Shown here: in pieces, positions 42,968 to 52,436 of the stretch
How the letters are laid out: every line of letters starts with the position of its first letter
How positions within the stretch are numbered: position 1 is the stretch's first letter
From: Chloroflexota bacterium
GTDB taxonomy: Bacteria; Chloroflexota; Anaerolineae; Anaerolineales; Villigracilaceae
Direction of reading: 5' to 3'
Assembly: GCA_013388855.1 (NCBI GenBank)
Contig: JACAEM010000020.1
Location: 1 to 64,000, forward strand
Length of the DNA: 64,000 nucleotides
The notes under the pieces: model-generated
The model's database searches: none
What the model was told of the DNA's origin: nothing
Seen by the model: the letters and a program-made list of their open reading frames with translations, nothing else
Made by a program: the position numbers and the translations under genes

Positions 42968-44227
42968 ATGTTTACCCGCCTCAACAAGATTTATCATGAG
43001 TTCCCGCGTTTGTTTTGGGTGGTTGTCGGTGTCAGTTTCATCGACCGTATCGGAGGTACGCTCCTCTTCCCATTCTTTGCTTTGTACATCACACAGAAAT
43101 TCAACGTCGGTATGACCCAGGCGGGCATCCTGCTGGGGATGTCGTCGCTGTTTGGGTTGATTGGGTCAACTGTCGGCGGCGCGCTGACCGATAAGTTCGG
43201 GCGCAAACAACTCATTCTGTTCGGTCTCATCTTCAGCGCCATCAGTACATTGACTTTTGGACTCGTGGACAACCTCAACGCCCTGTATCCATTAATGATC
43301 GTCGTTGGGTTGCTTTCCAGCGTTGCACATCCCGCTCATGACGCGATGATTGCGGACATCCTGCCGGAGCATCAGCGTCAGGAGGGATTTGGTATCCTGC
43401 GCGTGGTTGGTAACCTGTCATGGATGATTGGTCCCACCATTGGCGGCATTGTCGCGAATATCAATTTCTTTTATCTGTTCGTGATCGACGCTGTGATCAG
43501 TTGCGTGGTTGCCGCCATCATCTTCCGCACCATTCCTGAAACGAAGCCCGAAGCGCACGCACATGCCGTGAGTGAATCATTCCTGCAAACTGTGGTCGGG
43601 TATCGCGTTGTCCTGAAGGATATTGCCTTCATGGCGTTCATGGTGGCGAGCATGTTGATGCTGATTGTTTATCAACAGATGTACGGTACGCTTTCTGTCT
43701 ACCTGCGCGACAGTCACGACATCGACCCCAGCGGGTATGGTTTCCTGATGACCACCAGCGCCATCACAGTTGTGCTTTTTCAATTCTGGGTCTCGCGCCT
43801 GATCAAGGTCCGCCCGCCGTTCCTCATGATGGCATTTGGCACAGTCTTCTACATGATCGGTTTCGCGTTGTTCGGCGTGGTTGCCGTCTACGTTCTATTT
43901 GCCCTGAACATCGTCATCATTACCATCGGTGAGATGATCGTTGTGCCCACCAGCCAGGTAATCGCCGCAAACTTTGCCCCTGAAACCATGCGCGGACGTT
44001 ATATGGCAATCTTCGGGCTTTCCTGGGCGATCCCCTCGACGATCGGGCCCGGCGCGGCGGGCTATATCTTGGATAACTTCAACCCGAATCTGCTTTGGTT
44101 CATCGGTGGAGCCTTGTGCGGACTATCCGTACTCGCCTACTACGCGCTTCACCTCCGCCTCGGCGCAAGACCGGAATTTGCCCCCGCGCCAAAAGAAGGA
44201 CAACCCGTCCCGGCGGTTTCCGATTAA
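42968..44227 (+). CDS. MFS transporter, drug:H+ antiporter-like
   Basis: A 419-residue, twelve-helix MFS protein. The helix 2-3 loop is GGALTDKFGRKQLIL, the standard GxxxDRxGRR-type motif A, and helix 5 has GNLSWMIGPTIGG, a form of motif C found in antiporters. AAAGGAG stands before ATG 42968. It may be co-transcribed with the ABC exporter upstream (79 bases). The C-terminus is rich in Pro and Ala. Confidence 0.88.
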   Translation: MFTRLNKIYHEFPRLFWVVVGVSFIDRIGGTLLFPFFALYITQKFNVGMTQAGILLGMSSLFGLIGSTVGGALTDKFGRKQLILFGLIFSAISTLTFGLVDNLNALYPLMIVVGLLSSVAHPAHDAMIADILPEHQRQEGFGILRVVGNLSWMIGPTIGGIVANINFFYLFVIDAVISCVVAAIIFRTIPETKPEAHAHAVSESFLQTVVGYRVVLKDIAFMAFMVASMLMLIVYQQMYGTLSVYLRDSHDIDPSGYGFLMTTSAITVVLFQFWVSRLIKVRPPFLMMAFGTVFYMIGFALFGVVAVYVLFALNIVIITIGEMIVVPTSQVIAANFAPETMRGRYMAIFGLSWAIPSTIGPGAAGYILDNFNPNLLWFIGGALCGLSVLAYYALHLRLGARPEFAPAPKEGQPVPAVSD

Positions 44228-44234
44228 ATGTCAG

Positions 44235-44266
44235 TTCGGGATAAGCCCCCAAAGGCTTACCCCGAA
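44235..44266. repeat. inverted repeat after MFS gene
   Basis: TTCGGGATAAGCC (44235-44247) and GGCTTACCCCGAA (44254-44266) match at 12 of 13 positions. It lies 8 bases after the MFS stop. There is no T-run. Confidence 0.45.
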
Positions 44267-44285
44267 TTCGGGTGATTAAACAAGT

Positions 44286-44320
44286 AGTCCCGCCACACGG
44301 CGGGACTGATTTTCGTTTTA
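44286..44320. terminator. terminator between convergent genes
   Basis: A perfect 9-bp stem, AGTCCCGCC/GGCGGGACT (44286-44294 and 44299-44307), with a 4-base loop, then GATTTTCGTTTTA. It serves the MFS gene on the plus strand. Confidence 0.8.
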
Positions 44321-44806
44321 GTGATGGTGTCCACCTTGGTGGACATGACCATGATCAAGTTCTTCGGCGGTTGGTTCGCGCAGATTGACCACCTTCACGT
44401 TGAAATGCAACTCATCTCCAGCCAGCGGATGGTTAAAGTTCAGGCGAACCGTTTCCCCTTCGACCGATTCGATCCGCGCATAACGCCCCTGACCCGAATC
44501 ATCGCGCACGGTCAGTTCCATGCCTTCCTCCACCTGCATATCCTTCGGAAATTGACCCCGAGGCACATCCAGGTATGCCTCCTCGTCATATTCGCCGTAC
44601 CCATCCGCGGGAAGAACGACCACATCCTTGCTATCCCCAACCTTCATGCCGATCATTTCGCGCTCCAGACCGGAGATAATGTTTCCATGCCCCGTGAGAA
44701 ATTCCAGCGGTTCCTGTCCCTCGGAGGAGTCGATCACTTCACCATCGACCTTCAATGTATATTCCATCGAAACCACAACGCCATTTTGCACCGAATCTTT
44801 GCTCAT
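44318..44806 (-). CDS. FKBP-type peptidyl-prolyl isomerase, SlyD-like
   Basis: 162 residues from ATG 44806, which follows GAAAGGA; the open frame to 44971 has no start signal. The FKBP part (GVVVSMEYTLKVDGEVIDSS and GREMIGMKVGD-type segments) is interrupted by the insert-in-flap domain (about 70-120, PADGYGEYDEEAYLDVP), as in SlyD, and closes with LAGDELHFNVKVVNLRE. The C-terminus is His-rich (HGHVHQGGHHH), suggesting metal binding. It acts as a chaperone and proline isomerase in the cytoplasm. Confidence 0.93.
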   Translation of the reverse strand: MSKDSVQNGVVVSMEYTLKVDGEVIDSSEGQEPLEFLTGHGNIISGLEREMIGMKVGDSKDVVVLPADGYGEYDEEAYLDVPRGQFPKDMQVEEGMELTVRDDSGQGRYARIESVEGETVRLNFNHPLAGDELHFNVKVVNLREPTAEELDHGHVHQGGHHH

Positions 44807-44918
44807 TGAGAATCCTTTCTTTGATAGTCTGCCCATTGTAACTGCTTTGGCGCGTTTATGGCCATAAAAGATTTGTATGAATCCATCTTTTTGAAACTGC
44901 ACTGATCGACTGAAATCA

Positions 44919-44946
44919 TTGACACATGAATAAACAGGAGTAAAAT
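44919..44946 (+). promoter_or_regulatory. promoter upstream of the subtilase gene
   Basis: TTGACA (44919-44924), 16 bases, TAAAAT (44941-44946), the same form as at 30157 and 36251. It gives an mRNA leader of about 105 bases that contains the hairpin at 45001-45021. Confidence 0.65.
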
Positions 44947-45000
44947 CCTGCCATTCTGTAGAACCCGACAAGATAAGTCCGATACCGACCCCGTGCTAGG

Positions 45001-45026
45001 CGTTGATTGCGTAGATCAACGTTTTT
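45001..45026 (+). terminator. hairpin with T-run in the subtilase 5' leader
   Basis: CGTTGAT/ATCAACG (45001-45007 and 45015-45021) followed by TTTTT. It lies between the promoter and the start codon, so it may act as an attenuator. Confidence 0.55.
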
Positions 45027-45057
45027 CCATATTGACCACTTTTGAGGAGAGGTGTGT

Positions 45058-47925
45058 ATGAGCAAAGCGTTCAGGTATCTTGTTTCTGCCGTTGCGATAT
45101 TGACCCTGTTGTTGGGGTCGGTGGCAATGGCCCCAGCAGGGAAGCCGGTTCAACCTGCGCCACTCCGCTTGCAAAGCGGAATCATCGTTCCCGCCAGAAG
45201 CAATCTGGCGGCAAACGGGGGAAAATACTATATCGTTCAGTTTGAAGGTCCAGTCGAACAGTCATGGAAGGATGCCGTCACCGCTCAGGGCGCGGAGGTT
45301 TTGGATTACATCCCCGACTTTGCGTTCAAAGTACGGATGAGTCCCGGCGTGGCGCAGAAGGTGGCGGGACAGTCCTTCGTCAGCGTGGTGCTGCCCTTCG
45401 AAGGCAGATTCAAATTCCAGGCGGGCGTGATGCGTGATAGTGTTACGCGCGTGTATATCGTCCGCTTCGAACGAGGGTCTGATTTTGCGGCGGCTCGCGG
45501 TCTTATCCAGCGCGCCGGCGCGCAGATCCTGGCGATGGATGGTGATATAGCACTGATTGCCGCGAACAGCGCGTTGTTGGATTCTGTTGCGAATGTGGAA
45601 GATGTGGCATCCATCAGCAATTTCTATTTGAACGAGACGTTTATTGTCCCGCGTGGAGCGCCGGCTGCACCTCCCGCCAATGATGCCAGCCGCGACATTA
45701 TCGGTGCGACCGCGGCCAACTCGCGCGGTTATGATGGTTCGACCCAGATCGTGGCGGTTGCCGATACCGGTCTCGGCGGCGGGACGACAACCACTGCCCA
45801 CCGCGATATCAACGGGCGTGTTACTGCCATTTACAACTGGCCGGGTTCAGCTGGTGGTTGTTTCCAATCCATCACCAATGATGGTTCGATTGATGTGGAT
45901 TCGGGGCACGGCACGCATACCGCCGGTTCGGTCTTGAGCGCTGGTGAAGCCAGCGGGTTGGGGAGAGGCTCCGCTCCGGCGGCGCAACTGGTCTTCCAAT
46001 CGACCGAAAATTACGCAACGATCTCTACGATTTGTCAGATTTTGTATGGATATACCAACGGCTATTACCTCACCGGTCTGCCGAGTAATTTGCAGAACTT
46101 GTATTCACAAGCCTATAATGCCGGTGCGCGCATCCATTCCAATTCATGGGGAGCGGCGGTGGCAGGCGATTACACCAGTGACAGCGTCAACACCGATACG
46201 TTCGTATGGAACAACCGTGACATGGTCATCACCTTCTCGGCTGGCAATGAAGGCATCGATGCCAATAGTGATGGTGTAGTCGATAACGATTCCATCGGTT
46301 CGCCCGGCACATCGAAAAATGTCATCACCGTGGGCGCAAGCGAAAACCAACGCCCCGATAACTTCCCGTGCGATACGGGGCTTTCGTACACCACCTGTGC
46401 CTCGCAGAGCGGACTCAACGTAATTGCCACGTATGGCACATCCTGGCCCAGCGACTATCCTGCTAATCCGCTCAACAACGACCCTGCCGCGGGGAACTCC
46501 AATCAGATGGCGGCGTTCTCCAGCCGCGGCCCCACCGACGATGGGCGTATCAAACCCGATGTCGTCGCTCCCGGCACATGGATCCTTTCTGCGTATTCTG
46601 ATCTGTACCAGCAGGGCTATGATGCTTCTGCAAATCCGCAAAATGGCGCGTATCAGTACGATGGCTGGGGTTTCCCCTACAATTCGTATTACAAATATAT
46701 GGGCGGCACGTCCATGTCCAACCCGCTCACAGCAGGCGGCGCAGCTGTGGTAAAGGATTACTATAGCAAGGCATATGGTTTCAATGCCACCGCGGCGCTC
46801 GTCAAAGCCACACTCATCAATTCGGCAGTGGATATTGCGGATGAGAACAATGATGGCGTCAACGACAACGATTTCCCGATCCCGAACAACCACGAGGGGT
46901 GGGGGCGTATCAATCTCGATGCCGCCACCGACGGCACGATCCAATATGTGGACGAAGGTGCCGGCTTGAGCACGGGCGGCAACGCCGTCTTCCAGGTGAC
47001 CACCACCGGCGGTCCGCTCAAAGTCACCGTCGTGTGGACCGATTATCCCTCCACTGATACTGCCACCGTGACTCTCGTCAACGACCTTGATCTCACAGTT
47101 TCCGGTCCGAGTGGCACCTTCCGCGGCAACGTATTCTCCGGCGGCTGGAGCACGACCGGTGGTTCCGCCGACCGCCGCAACAATGTCGAGAATGTCTATA
47201 TCCAGTCGCCCGCGGCTGGTACCTACACCATAACGGTCAACGGCTTCAATATCCCGAACGGTCCGCAGAAATTTGCCCTCGTTGTGGATGGCGGCACACT
47301 CGGCACCGGTCCCACGCCGACGCCGGGTCCCACCAACACACCGACGAACGCACCCACCGCGACCGTCACACCCACACCCACCAACACCCCGGCCCCTACC
47401 ACCAGCACGGGTTTCCTGTCTCCGTCTGCCAACGCGGCTGTTACATCCGGCTCAGGCGATAATAACGGTTATCAAACCAATCCCTCCAATGCCTATGCCA
47501 ATGACAGCGTCTTTGCCAGCGATGTGAACAGCGGCACCGGCACAAGCACCAGCTATACCAGCTCGCAGAAAGACCGGCATGTCTTCTATAACTATGGATT
47601 CAACATCCCGGCTGGCGCAACGATCAATGGCATCCAGGTCCGTGTGGACGCCCGCGCAGACCGCGCAAGTGGCACGCGCCAAATCTATGTCCAGTTCTCC
47701 TGGGATGGTGGAACCAATTGGACAACCGCACAGAGCACAGGCAACCTGGGCACCAGTGAAGCCGCTTATACCCTGGGCGGCACGACCAACACATGGGGGC
47801 GCACCTGGACTGCAAACGACTTCAGCAATGCGAACTTCCGTGTGCGCGTCATCGATGTATCAAATAACACATCACGTGACTTCTATCTCGACTACATCGC
47901 TGTCAATGTGACCTATACACCCTGA
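45058..47925 (+). CDS. secreted S8 (subtilisin-like) peptidase with C-terminal beta domain
   Basis: 955 residues from ATG 45058 (GAGGAGAGG upstream). A signal peptide (YLVSAVAILTLLLGSVAMA) and a propeptide-like region (30-210) precede the catalytic domain, with D236 in VAVADTGLGGG, H284 in DSGHGTHTAGS and S552 in GGTSMSNPLTAGG. A P-type beta domain (640-740) leads to a Thr/Pro-rich linker (TPTPGPTNTPTNAPT, about 745-780) and a final domain (785-955) ending DYIAVNVTYTP, which resembles the end domains of two later secreted proteins. It likely degrades proteins outside the cell. The triad is complete. Confidence 0.93.
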   Translation: MSKAFRYLVSAVAILTLLLGSVAMAPAGKPVQPAPLRLQSGIIVPARSNLAANGGKYYIVQFEGPVEQSWKDAVTAQGAEVLDYIPDFAFKVRMSPGVAQKVAGQSFVSVVLPFEGRFKFQAGVMRDSVTRVYIVRFERGSDFAAARGLIQRAGAQILAMDGDIALIAANSALLDSVANVEDVASISNFYLNETFIVPRGAPAAPPANDASRDIIGATAANSRGYDGSTQIVAVADTGLGGGTTTTAHRDINGRVTAIYNWPGSAGGCFQSITNDGSIDVDSGHGTHTAGSVLSAGEASGLGRGSAPAAQLVFQSTENYATISTICQILYGYTNGYYLTGLPSNLQNLYSQAYNAGARIHSNSWGAAVAGDYTSDSVNTDTFVWNNRDMVITFSAGNEGIDANSDGVVDNDSIGSPGTSKNVITVGASENQRPDNFPCDTGLSYTTCASQSGLNVIATYGTSWPSDYPANPLNNDPAAGNSNQMAAFSSRGPTDDGRIKPDVVAPGTWILSAYSDLYQQGYDASANPQNGAYQYDGWGFPYNSYYKYMGGTSMSNPLTAGGAAVVKDYYSKAYGFNATAALVKATLINSAVDIADENNDGVNDNDFPIPNNHEGWGRINLDAATDGTIQYVDEGAGLSTGGNAVFQVTTTGGPLKVTVVWTDYPSTDTATVTLVNDLDLTVSGPSGTFRGNVFSGGWSTTGGSADRRNNVENVYIQSPAAGTYTITVNGFNIPNGPQKFALVVDGGTLGTGPTPTPGPTNTPTNAPTATVTPTPTNTPAPTTSTGFLSPSANAAVTSGSGDNNGYQTNPSNAYANDSVFASDVNSGTGTSTSYTSSQKDRHVFYNYGFNIPAGATINGIQVRVDARADRASGTRQIYVQFSWDGGTNWTTAQSTGNLGTSEAAYTLGGTTNTWGRTWTANDFSNANFRVRVIDVSNNTSRDFYLDYIAVNVTYTP

Positions 47926-47952
47926 CCCACACTCAAGAGTACAACCAATAAC

Positions 47953-47992
47953 AAACGATGGACGCGGTTTCGGCGCGTCCATCGTTTCATTT
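47953..47992 (+). terminator. terminator after subtilase gene
   Basis: A 14-bp perfect stem, AAACGATGGACGCG/CGCGTCCATCGTTT (47953-47966 and 47974-47987), loop GTTTCGG, then CATTT. The U-run is short, but the stem is very strong. Confidence 0.8.
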
Positions 47993-48099
47993 GACACCCC
48001 CCGCTTCCTTCTCAGCCGGAACCTGCCTCTGACCAAATTCCTCTTCTCTCCCCTCATCTTCTCCTTCCGCCTTCTTCCCACATCCTTTACAATTCTTCC

Positions 48100-48984
48100 A
48101 TGCACTTCGACCTCTGCCTCCCCTGGTATTGGGAATATGATATTGACTTCGTCCACTTTGTCGAAAAGGCCTGCCATGAACAGGGATTGACTCTCTGGCA
48201 GATCACACCCGACACCCTGCTCGAATCCATTGCCGCGCTGTATAAAGGTGAACGAACCTTCAATACCCTGCTCGACCGTTCCCAGGGCGACGACCGTTTC
48301 CTTCCCATCCAGCGCTGGGCAAAAGAATACAACAAAAAACGGATCAACCCTGCCGAACTTTCCAAATGGTCCGAAGACAAAGCCACGATGCACCTGGAAC
48401 TGATCACAGCGGGTATCACCACTCCCTATACGATCCTGCTTTCCCCGTTTCTCGAACAGCCTGTCCTGCCTGAGTTGGATTTGACGCCGCTAGGGAACCA
48501 ATTTGTCATCAAGCCATCCAACGAAGGCGGCGGAGAGGGCGTCATCCTCGGCGCGTTCTCCATTGACCAGGTCATGCGCGCTCGTATGCAATTCCCTGAG
48601 CAAAAATACCTGCTCCAATCCACGGTCACACCACGCACCATTCAGGGGCGCCCCGCCTGGTTCCGTGTGTTTTATGCTGTTGGCAAGACCTATCCCTGCT
48701 GGTGGCATCCGCTTACGCATGTTTATGCACAGGTCACACCATCTGAGGAGAGTCGCTATGAACTTACACCGCTTCATGAAATCACCCGCCGTATCGCTTC
48801 CATCTGCAGGCTGGATTGGTTCACCACTGAGATCGCCCTTACACTCGAAAACTTCGTGGTCGTGGACTACGTCAACGATGAAATCGATACCCGCGTCCAA
48901 TCCAAAGCTGTGGACGGCGCACCGGATGAGATCATACACAGCATTGCATCGCAACTGGTGACGATTGCCAAAGAATGCCAGTAA
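48100..48984 (+). CDS. ATP-grasp-like protein of unknown substrate
   Basis: 294 residues, cytoplasmic. The ATP-grasp signature is the Gly-rich loop QFVIKPSNEGGGEGVILG (about 150-167) and a downstream acidic Mg site VVVDYVNDEIDTR (about 266-278). The N-terminal part has CLPWYWEYDIDFVHFVEKA. Such enzymes join a carboxylate to an amine or thiol by an acyl phosphate. No ribosome-binding site is seen; a TACAAT at 48088-48093 is 6 bases before ATG 48100, so the mRNA may be leaderless. The product is unknown. Confidence 0.7.
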   Translation: MHFDLCLPWYWEYDIDFVHFVEKACHEQGLTLWQITPDTLLESIAALYKGERTFNTLLDRSQGDDRFLPIQRWAKEYNKKRINPAELSKWSEDKATMHLELITAGITTPYTILLSPFLEQPVLPELDLTPLGNQFVIKPSNEGGGEGVILGAFSIDQVMRARMQFPEQKYLLQSTVTPRTIQGRPAWFRVFYAVGKTYPCWWHPLTHVYAQVTPSEESRYELTPLHEITRRIASICRLDWFTTEIALTLENFVVVDYVNDEIDTRVQSKAVDGAPDEIIHSIASQLVTIAKECQ

Positions 48985-49025
48985 AGCGATACTGAGCACT
49001 GTTTCCTCATTAATAAGGAGCCCCC

Positions 49026-50105
49026 ATGTCCAAACCCCGCGCCCGCGACCTCGGCATTCCCTTTGAAGGAATACCCGGAAAATATAACGCCATCACCGAT
49101 GTGGACGGAGTGACCGTCGGTTATTCGACCGTCATCGAAGGGGAGTCAGCCCGTACCGGAGTGACGATTATCCATCCGAGAGGAAAATCGAATCACGATC
49201 CCGTTTTTGCGGCATGGTTTCCGTTCAACGGCAACGGCGAAATGACGGGCTCCGCCTGGGTTGAAGAGGGTGGGTTTCTCGAAGGTCCCATTGGGCTCAC
49301 GAACACACATTCGGTGGGAGTCGTGCGCGATGCGATTATTGATTGGCAGGCAAGTCAGGGGAAAATGTTTCAGCATTGGTCGTGTCCGGTGGTGGCGGAA
49401 ACCGCCGACGGCTGGCTCAATGACATGAACGGTTTCTTCGTCAAGCCGGCTCACGTGTGGGAAGCGCTCGAGAACGCGGAATCAGGTCCGGTTGAGGAGG
49501 GAAGCGTCGGCGGCGGGACGGGAATGATCTGTTACGAATTCAAAGGCGGCAGCGGAACATCATCCCGCAAACTTCCCGAAAAACTCGGCGGGTGGACGAT
49601 CGGCGCGTTCGCGCAAACCAATTTCGGCGCGCGGTATCAGCTCACGATTGCAGGAGTCCCTGTGGGACATCACCTCAAGGAAGATCCCGTGTGGACGGAT
49701 GGAGAAAATCCGTATACGCAGGACAGCGGGTCGCTGATTATCGTCCTTGCGACCGACGCGCCGCTTTTACCGCATCAACTCAAGCGGATTGCGAAACGCG
49801 CCTCGCTGGGCATGGCGCGCACGGGGTCTCTAGGCGGCAACGGTTCGGGGGATATTTTCCTCGCGTTCTCTACCGCCAATCCCAATACGGCGCTTCAAGG
49901 CAATAGGCAGGTGGTTGAATTACGCGCGCTCGATAATGACCATCTCAATCCGTTGTTTGCGGCTTCGATCTTTGCCGCCGAGGAAGCCATCATCAACTCG
50001 ATGGTTGCGGCGGAGGATATGACGGGGCATAAGGACTTTTCCGTGAAGGCATTGCCACATGACAGGTTAAGGGAGATAATGAAACAGTGCAACCGATTAC
50101 AGTAG
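49026..50105 (+). CDS. P1-family peptidase (DmpA/BapA-type aminopeptidase)
   Basis: 359 residues. N-terminal motif RDLGIPFEGIPGKYNAITDV and the TNTHSVGVVRDAI block are those of the P1 family, self-processing Ntn-fold aminopeptidases that release N-terminal D- or beta-amino acids. The autoprocessing site is the Gly-Ser pair in LGGNGSGDIFLAFSTAN, whose Ser becomes the nucleophile of the small chain. AAGGAG precedes ATG 49026. There is no signal peptide. The dppA-like gene at 4638 is a second D-peptidase in the window. Confidence 0.92.
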   Translation: MSKPRARDLGIPFEGIPGKYNAITDVDGVTVGYSTVIEGESARTGVTIIHPRGKSNHDPVFAAWFPFNGNGEMTGSAWVEEGGFLEGPIGLTNTHSVGVVRDAIIDWQASQGKMFQHWSCPVVAETADGWLNDMNGFFVKPAHVWEALENAESGPVEEGSVGGGTGMICYEFKGGSGTSSRKLPEKLGGWTIGAFAQTNFGARYQLTIAGVPVGHHLKEDPVWTDGENPYTQDSGSLIIVLATDAPLLPHQLKRIAKRASLGMARTGSLGGNGSGDIFLAFSTANPNTALQGNRQVVELRALDNDHLNPLFAASIFAAEEAIINSMVAAEDMTGHKDFSVKALPHDRLREIMKQCNRLQ

Positions 50106-50148
50106 AGGGGACACATTGCAAACTTGAAGCAGGATATAGGAGGTCGAA

Positions 50149-51186
50149 GTGGTCAGAAAAATCCTTGCCTTCAGCCTGATGCTCATTCTCGCGGCTTGCG
50201 GAGCACAACCGACGCCGAAACCCACACCATTCACGGGTACGCCGCGTTCCGTCATCATTGATACCGACATGGCGGCTGACGATTGGATGGCGATCCTGTA
50301 TCTGCTCAATCGTCCCGATGTCAGCGTGAAAGCCATTACGATAACGGGTGCGGGGGAGGCGCATTGCGAGTCGGGCGTCAGAAATGCCATGCGCCTCACC
50401 ACCCTGGCAGGACAGCCGGATATCCCCGTCAGTTGTGGGCGCGAAACGCCCTTGCAGGGGAACCATACCTTTCCAGCCGCCTGGCGCGAGAGGGTGGATG
50501 CATTAGCCGGGCTCACCCTCCCAGATAACCCGTCTTCTCCCTCGCCTCAATCCGCTGTTGAACTGCTCGCCATTACGCTTCAATCTTCTCCTGACAAAAT
50601 GACCATCCTCACGCTGGGTCCGCTGACCAATTTGGCTGAGGCTTTACAGGCAGAACCTGAACTCAAGGATAAAATCGAGATGATCTACATCATGGGCGGC
50701 GCAGTGGATGTGCCCGGTAACGTGGGTTTCTCGAATGCTGACATTGACAATCCCTTTGCCGATTGGAACATCTATATAGACCCTCATGCCGCCGCGCTGG
50801 TCTTCCAATCCGGCCTTCTCATCATCCTGATTCCATTGGACGCCACCAACCACGCCCCGGTGACAGAGAGTTTCGTCAAACGGCTCAAGAACGATCGCCA
50901 GACGCCGGAAGCGAGGTTCGTCTTCGACTTGCTGACCAAGACAGAGTATTATGACTTCATTCGGTCGGGCGGCTATTATTTTTGGGATCCGCTTGCCGCC
51001 GCCATTTTGACCGATAATTCGCTGGCGGCTTTCGAAACCAAAGCACTCGTTGTGATCGAGGAAGAAGGCAGAAACAGCGGACAAACCTTGACGAGCGAGA
51101 ACGGCGCATCCATCCGCGTGGCAGTTAATGCCGACGGTGAACGCTTTGAGCAATTATTTTTGGATGCGCTGAACGCGACTGAGTGA
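50149..51186 (+). CDS. nucleoside hydrolase-family lipoprotein
   Basis: 345 residues starting at GTG 50149 behind a near-perfect AGGAGGT. A lipoprotein signal ends at LAACGAQ, then a Pro/Thr spacer. The inosine/uridine hydrolase core begins VIIDTDMAADDWMAILYLL; the family's DxDxxxDD calcium site is present (the usual Gly is Ala). Later GPLTNLAEAL, MGGAVDVPGNVG, FADWNIYIDPHAA and the end with the family Asp (YFWDPLAAAIL) fit. Enzymes of this family hydrolyse the N-glycosidic bond of nucleosides; a lipid-anchored copy would act on nucleosides outside the membrane. Confidence 0.9.
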   Translation: MVRKILAFSLMLILAACGAQPTPKPTPFTGTPRSVIIDTDMAADDWMAILYLLNRPDVSVKAITITGAGEAHCESGVRNAMRLTTLAGQPDIPVSCGRETPLQGNHTFPAAWRERVDALAGLTLPDNPSSPSPQSAVELLAITLQSSPDKMTILTLGPLTNLAEALQAEPELKDKIEMIYIMGGAVDVPGNVGFSNADIDNPFADWNIYIDPHAAALVFQSGLLIILIPLDATNHAPVTESFVKRLKNDRQTPEARFVFDLLTKTEYYDFIRSGGYYFWDPLAAAILTDNSLAAFETKALVVIEEEGRNSGQTLTSENGASIRVAVNADGERFEQLFLDALNATE

Positions 51187-51257
51187 GGGGTACTCTTCTG
51201 AAACCCTCAACCTGAAATGACGTATACTGTCTATGGTTCTCAATTTCAGGAGGTCAC

Positions 51258-52202
51258 ATGCCCAATATCCTCGAAGTCCACAACCTCGTCAAAAACTATG
51301 GCAACTTCACTGCCGTCAAGGGAATATCTTTCGAAATCAAAGAAGGGGAGATTTTCAGCCTGCTCGGACCCAACGGGGCGGGGAAAACCACCACCATCTC
51401 GATGCTTTCCACGCTCTACACACCCACTTCAGGCGATGCCACCATTGCAGGGCATTCCATCACCAAAGACCCGATGGCAGTCAAGCAGGTGATCGGCGTC
51501 GTACCACAGGAGATTGCGCTCTACGAAGACCTGACCGCCCGCGAAAACCTCATCTTCTGGGGGCAGATGTACGGCTTGAGCGGCAGGTCCCTCCACAGCC
51601 GCGTGGACGAGGTGTTGGAACAGATTGGTTTGGTGGATAAAGCCAAAAACCGGGTCAAAACCTATTCGGGAGGAATGAAGCGCCGCGTCAACATCGGCGT
51701 GGGATTGCTCCACAAGCCGCGTCTGCTCTTCATGGACGAGCCCACCGTCGGCATTGATCCACAATCGCGCCGCGCCATCCTCGACACGGTCAAAGACCTC
51801 AACAGGCAGGGCATGACAGTTCTTTACACCACGCACTACATGGAAGAGGCGCAGGAACTCTCCGACCGCGTCGGCATCATTGACCACGGGGAACTCATCG
51901 CGCTCGGTACGCAGGACGAACTTACCAGGCAGGTCGGTCAGACCGATACGCTCGTTCTGCACATCGGCGAAAACGAAGACGCCAACGCGCTTGCCGCATC
52001 GCTCAAAGGAATCAAAGACGTTCTGGAAGCAAACGCCACAGACCATGAAGTATCCATCATCACGCCGCAAGCCGAAAACATCCTCGCGGCAGTGGTGAGC
52101 AAAGCCAATGAACGCGGCATCAAGATCCGCTCGATTGACATCCGCGAGCCAAACCTCGAAGCGGTGTTTTTGCATCTGACGGGCAGAGCTTTAAGAGATT
52201 AA
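51258..52202 (+). CDS. orphan ABC-2 exporter ATPase (DrrA type)
   Basis: 314 residues. Walker [10 protein letters not shown], signature YSGGMKRRVNIG, Walker B LLFMDEPTVGIDP, His switch in TTHYMEEAQE, and a C-terminal regulatory extension (about 235-314) ending LHLTGRALRD, as in the ATPase at 40088. The start is set by CAGGAGGTC. No permease follows: a short frame MHTFWVGL begins 2 bases after the stop and ends at once, which may be the remains of one. It would need a membrane partner from elsewhere. Confidence 0.88.
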   Translation: MPNILEVHNLVKNYGNFTAVKGISFEIKEGEIFSLLGPNGAGKTTTISMLSTLYTPTSGDATIAGHSITKDPMAVKQVIGVVPQEIALYEDLTARENLIFWGQMYGLSGRSLHSRVDEVLEQIGLVDKAKNRVKTYSGGMKRRVNIGVGLLHKPRLLFMDEPTVGIDPQSRRAILDTVKDLNRQGMTVLYTTHYMEEAQELSDRVGIIDHGELIALGTQDELTRQVGQTDTLVLHIGENEDANALAASLKGIKDVLEANATDHEVSIITPQAENILAAVVSKANERGIKIRSIDIREPNLEAVFLHLTGRALRD

Positions 52203-52436
52203 TGCATACGTTCTGGGTCGGCTTATGAGAGTGGGTGAAGACTATGATTGAGGAAGAGGCTCTTGTCGATTGTGTTTGACAGCCACCCGATGATCTCGCT
52301 CGACAAATTTTTCCCAAGTATCATGAGAGGGACGGTGGAAAACAACCGTTTAAGAGTCAGGCAAAATGTTTTGTTCCTCGGTCAAACCTATCTGACTTGA
52401 TTCAACTTCGCCTTATATCGACTGCCTTTCCCTCCT
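52203..52436. other. gene-free stretch after the orphan ATPase
   Basis: It contains only short open frames. The first bases read MHTFWVGL and stop, possibly the start of a lost permease gene. The region 52258-52400 shows no signal that I can identify. Confidence 0.4.

Noticed and set aside
47418-47925. Subtilase C-terminal domain as an identical copy of the later end domains
   Set aside because: Only the last strand and general layout match. It is treated as a distant relative, not the same domain.
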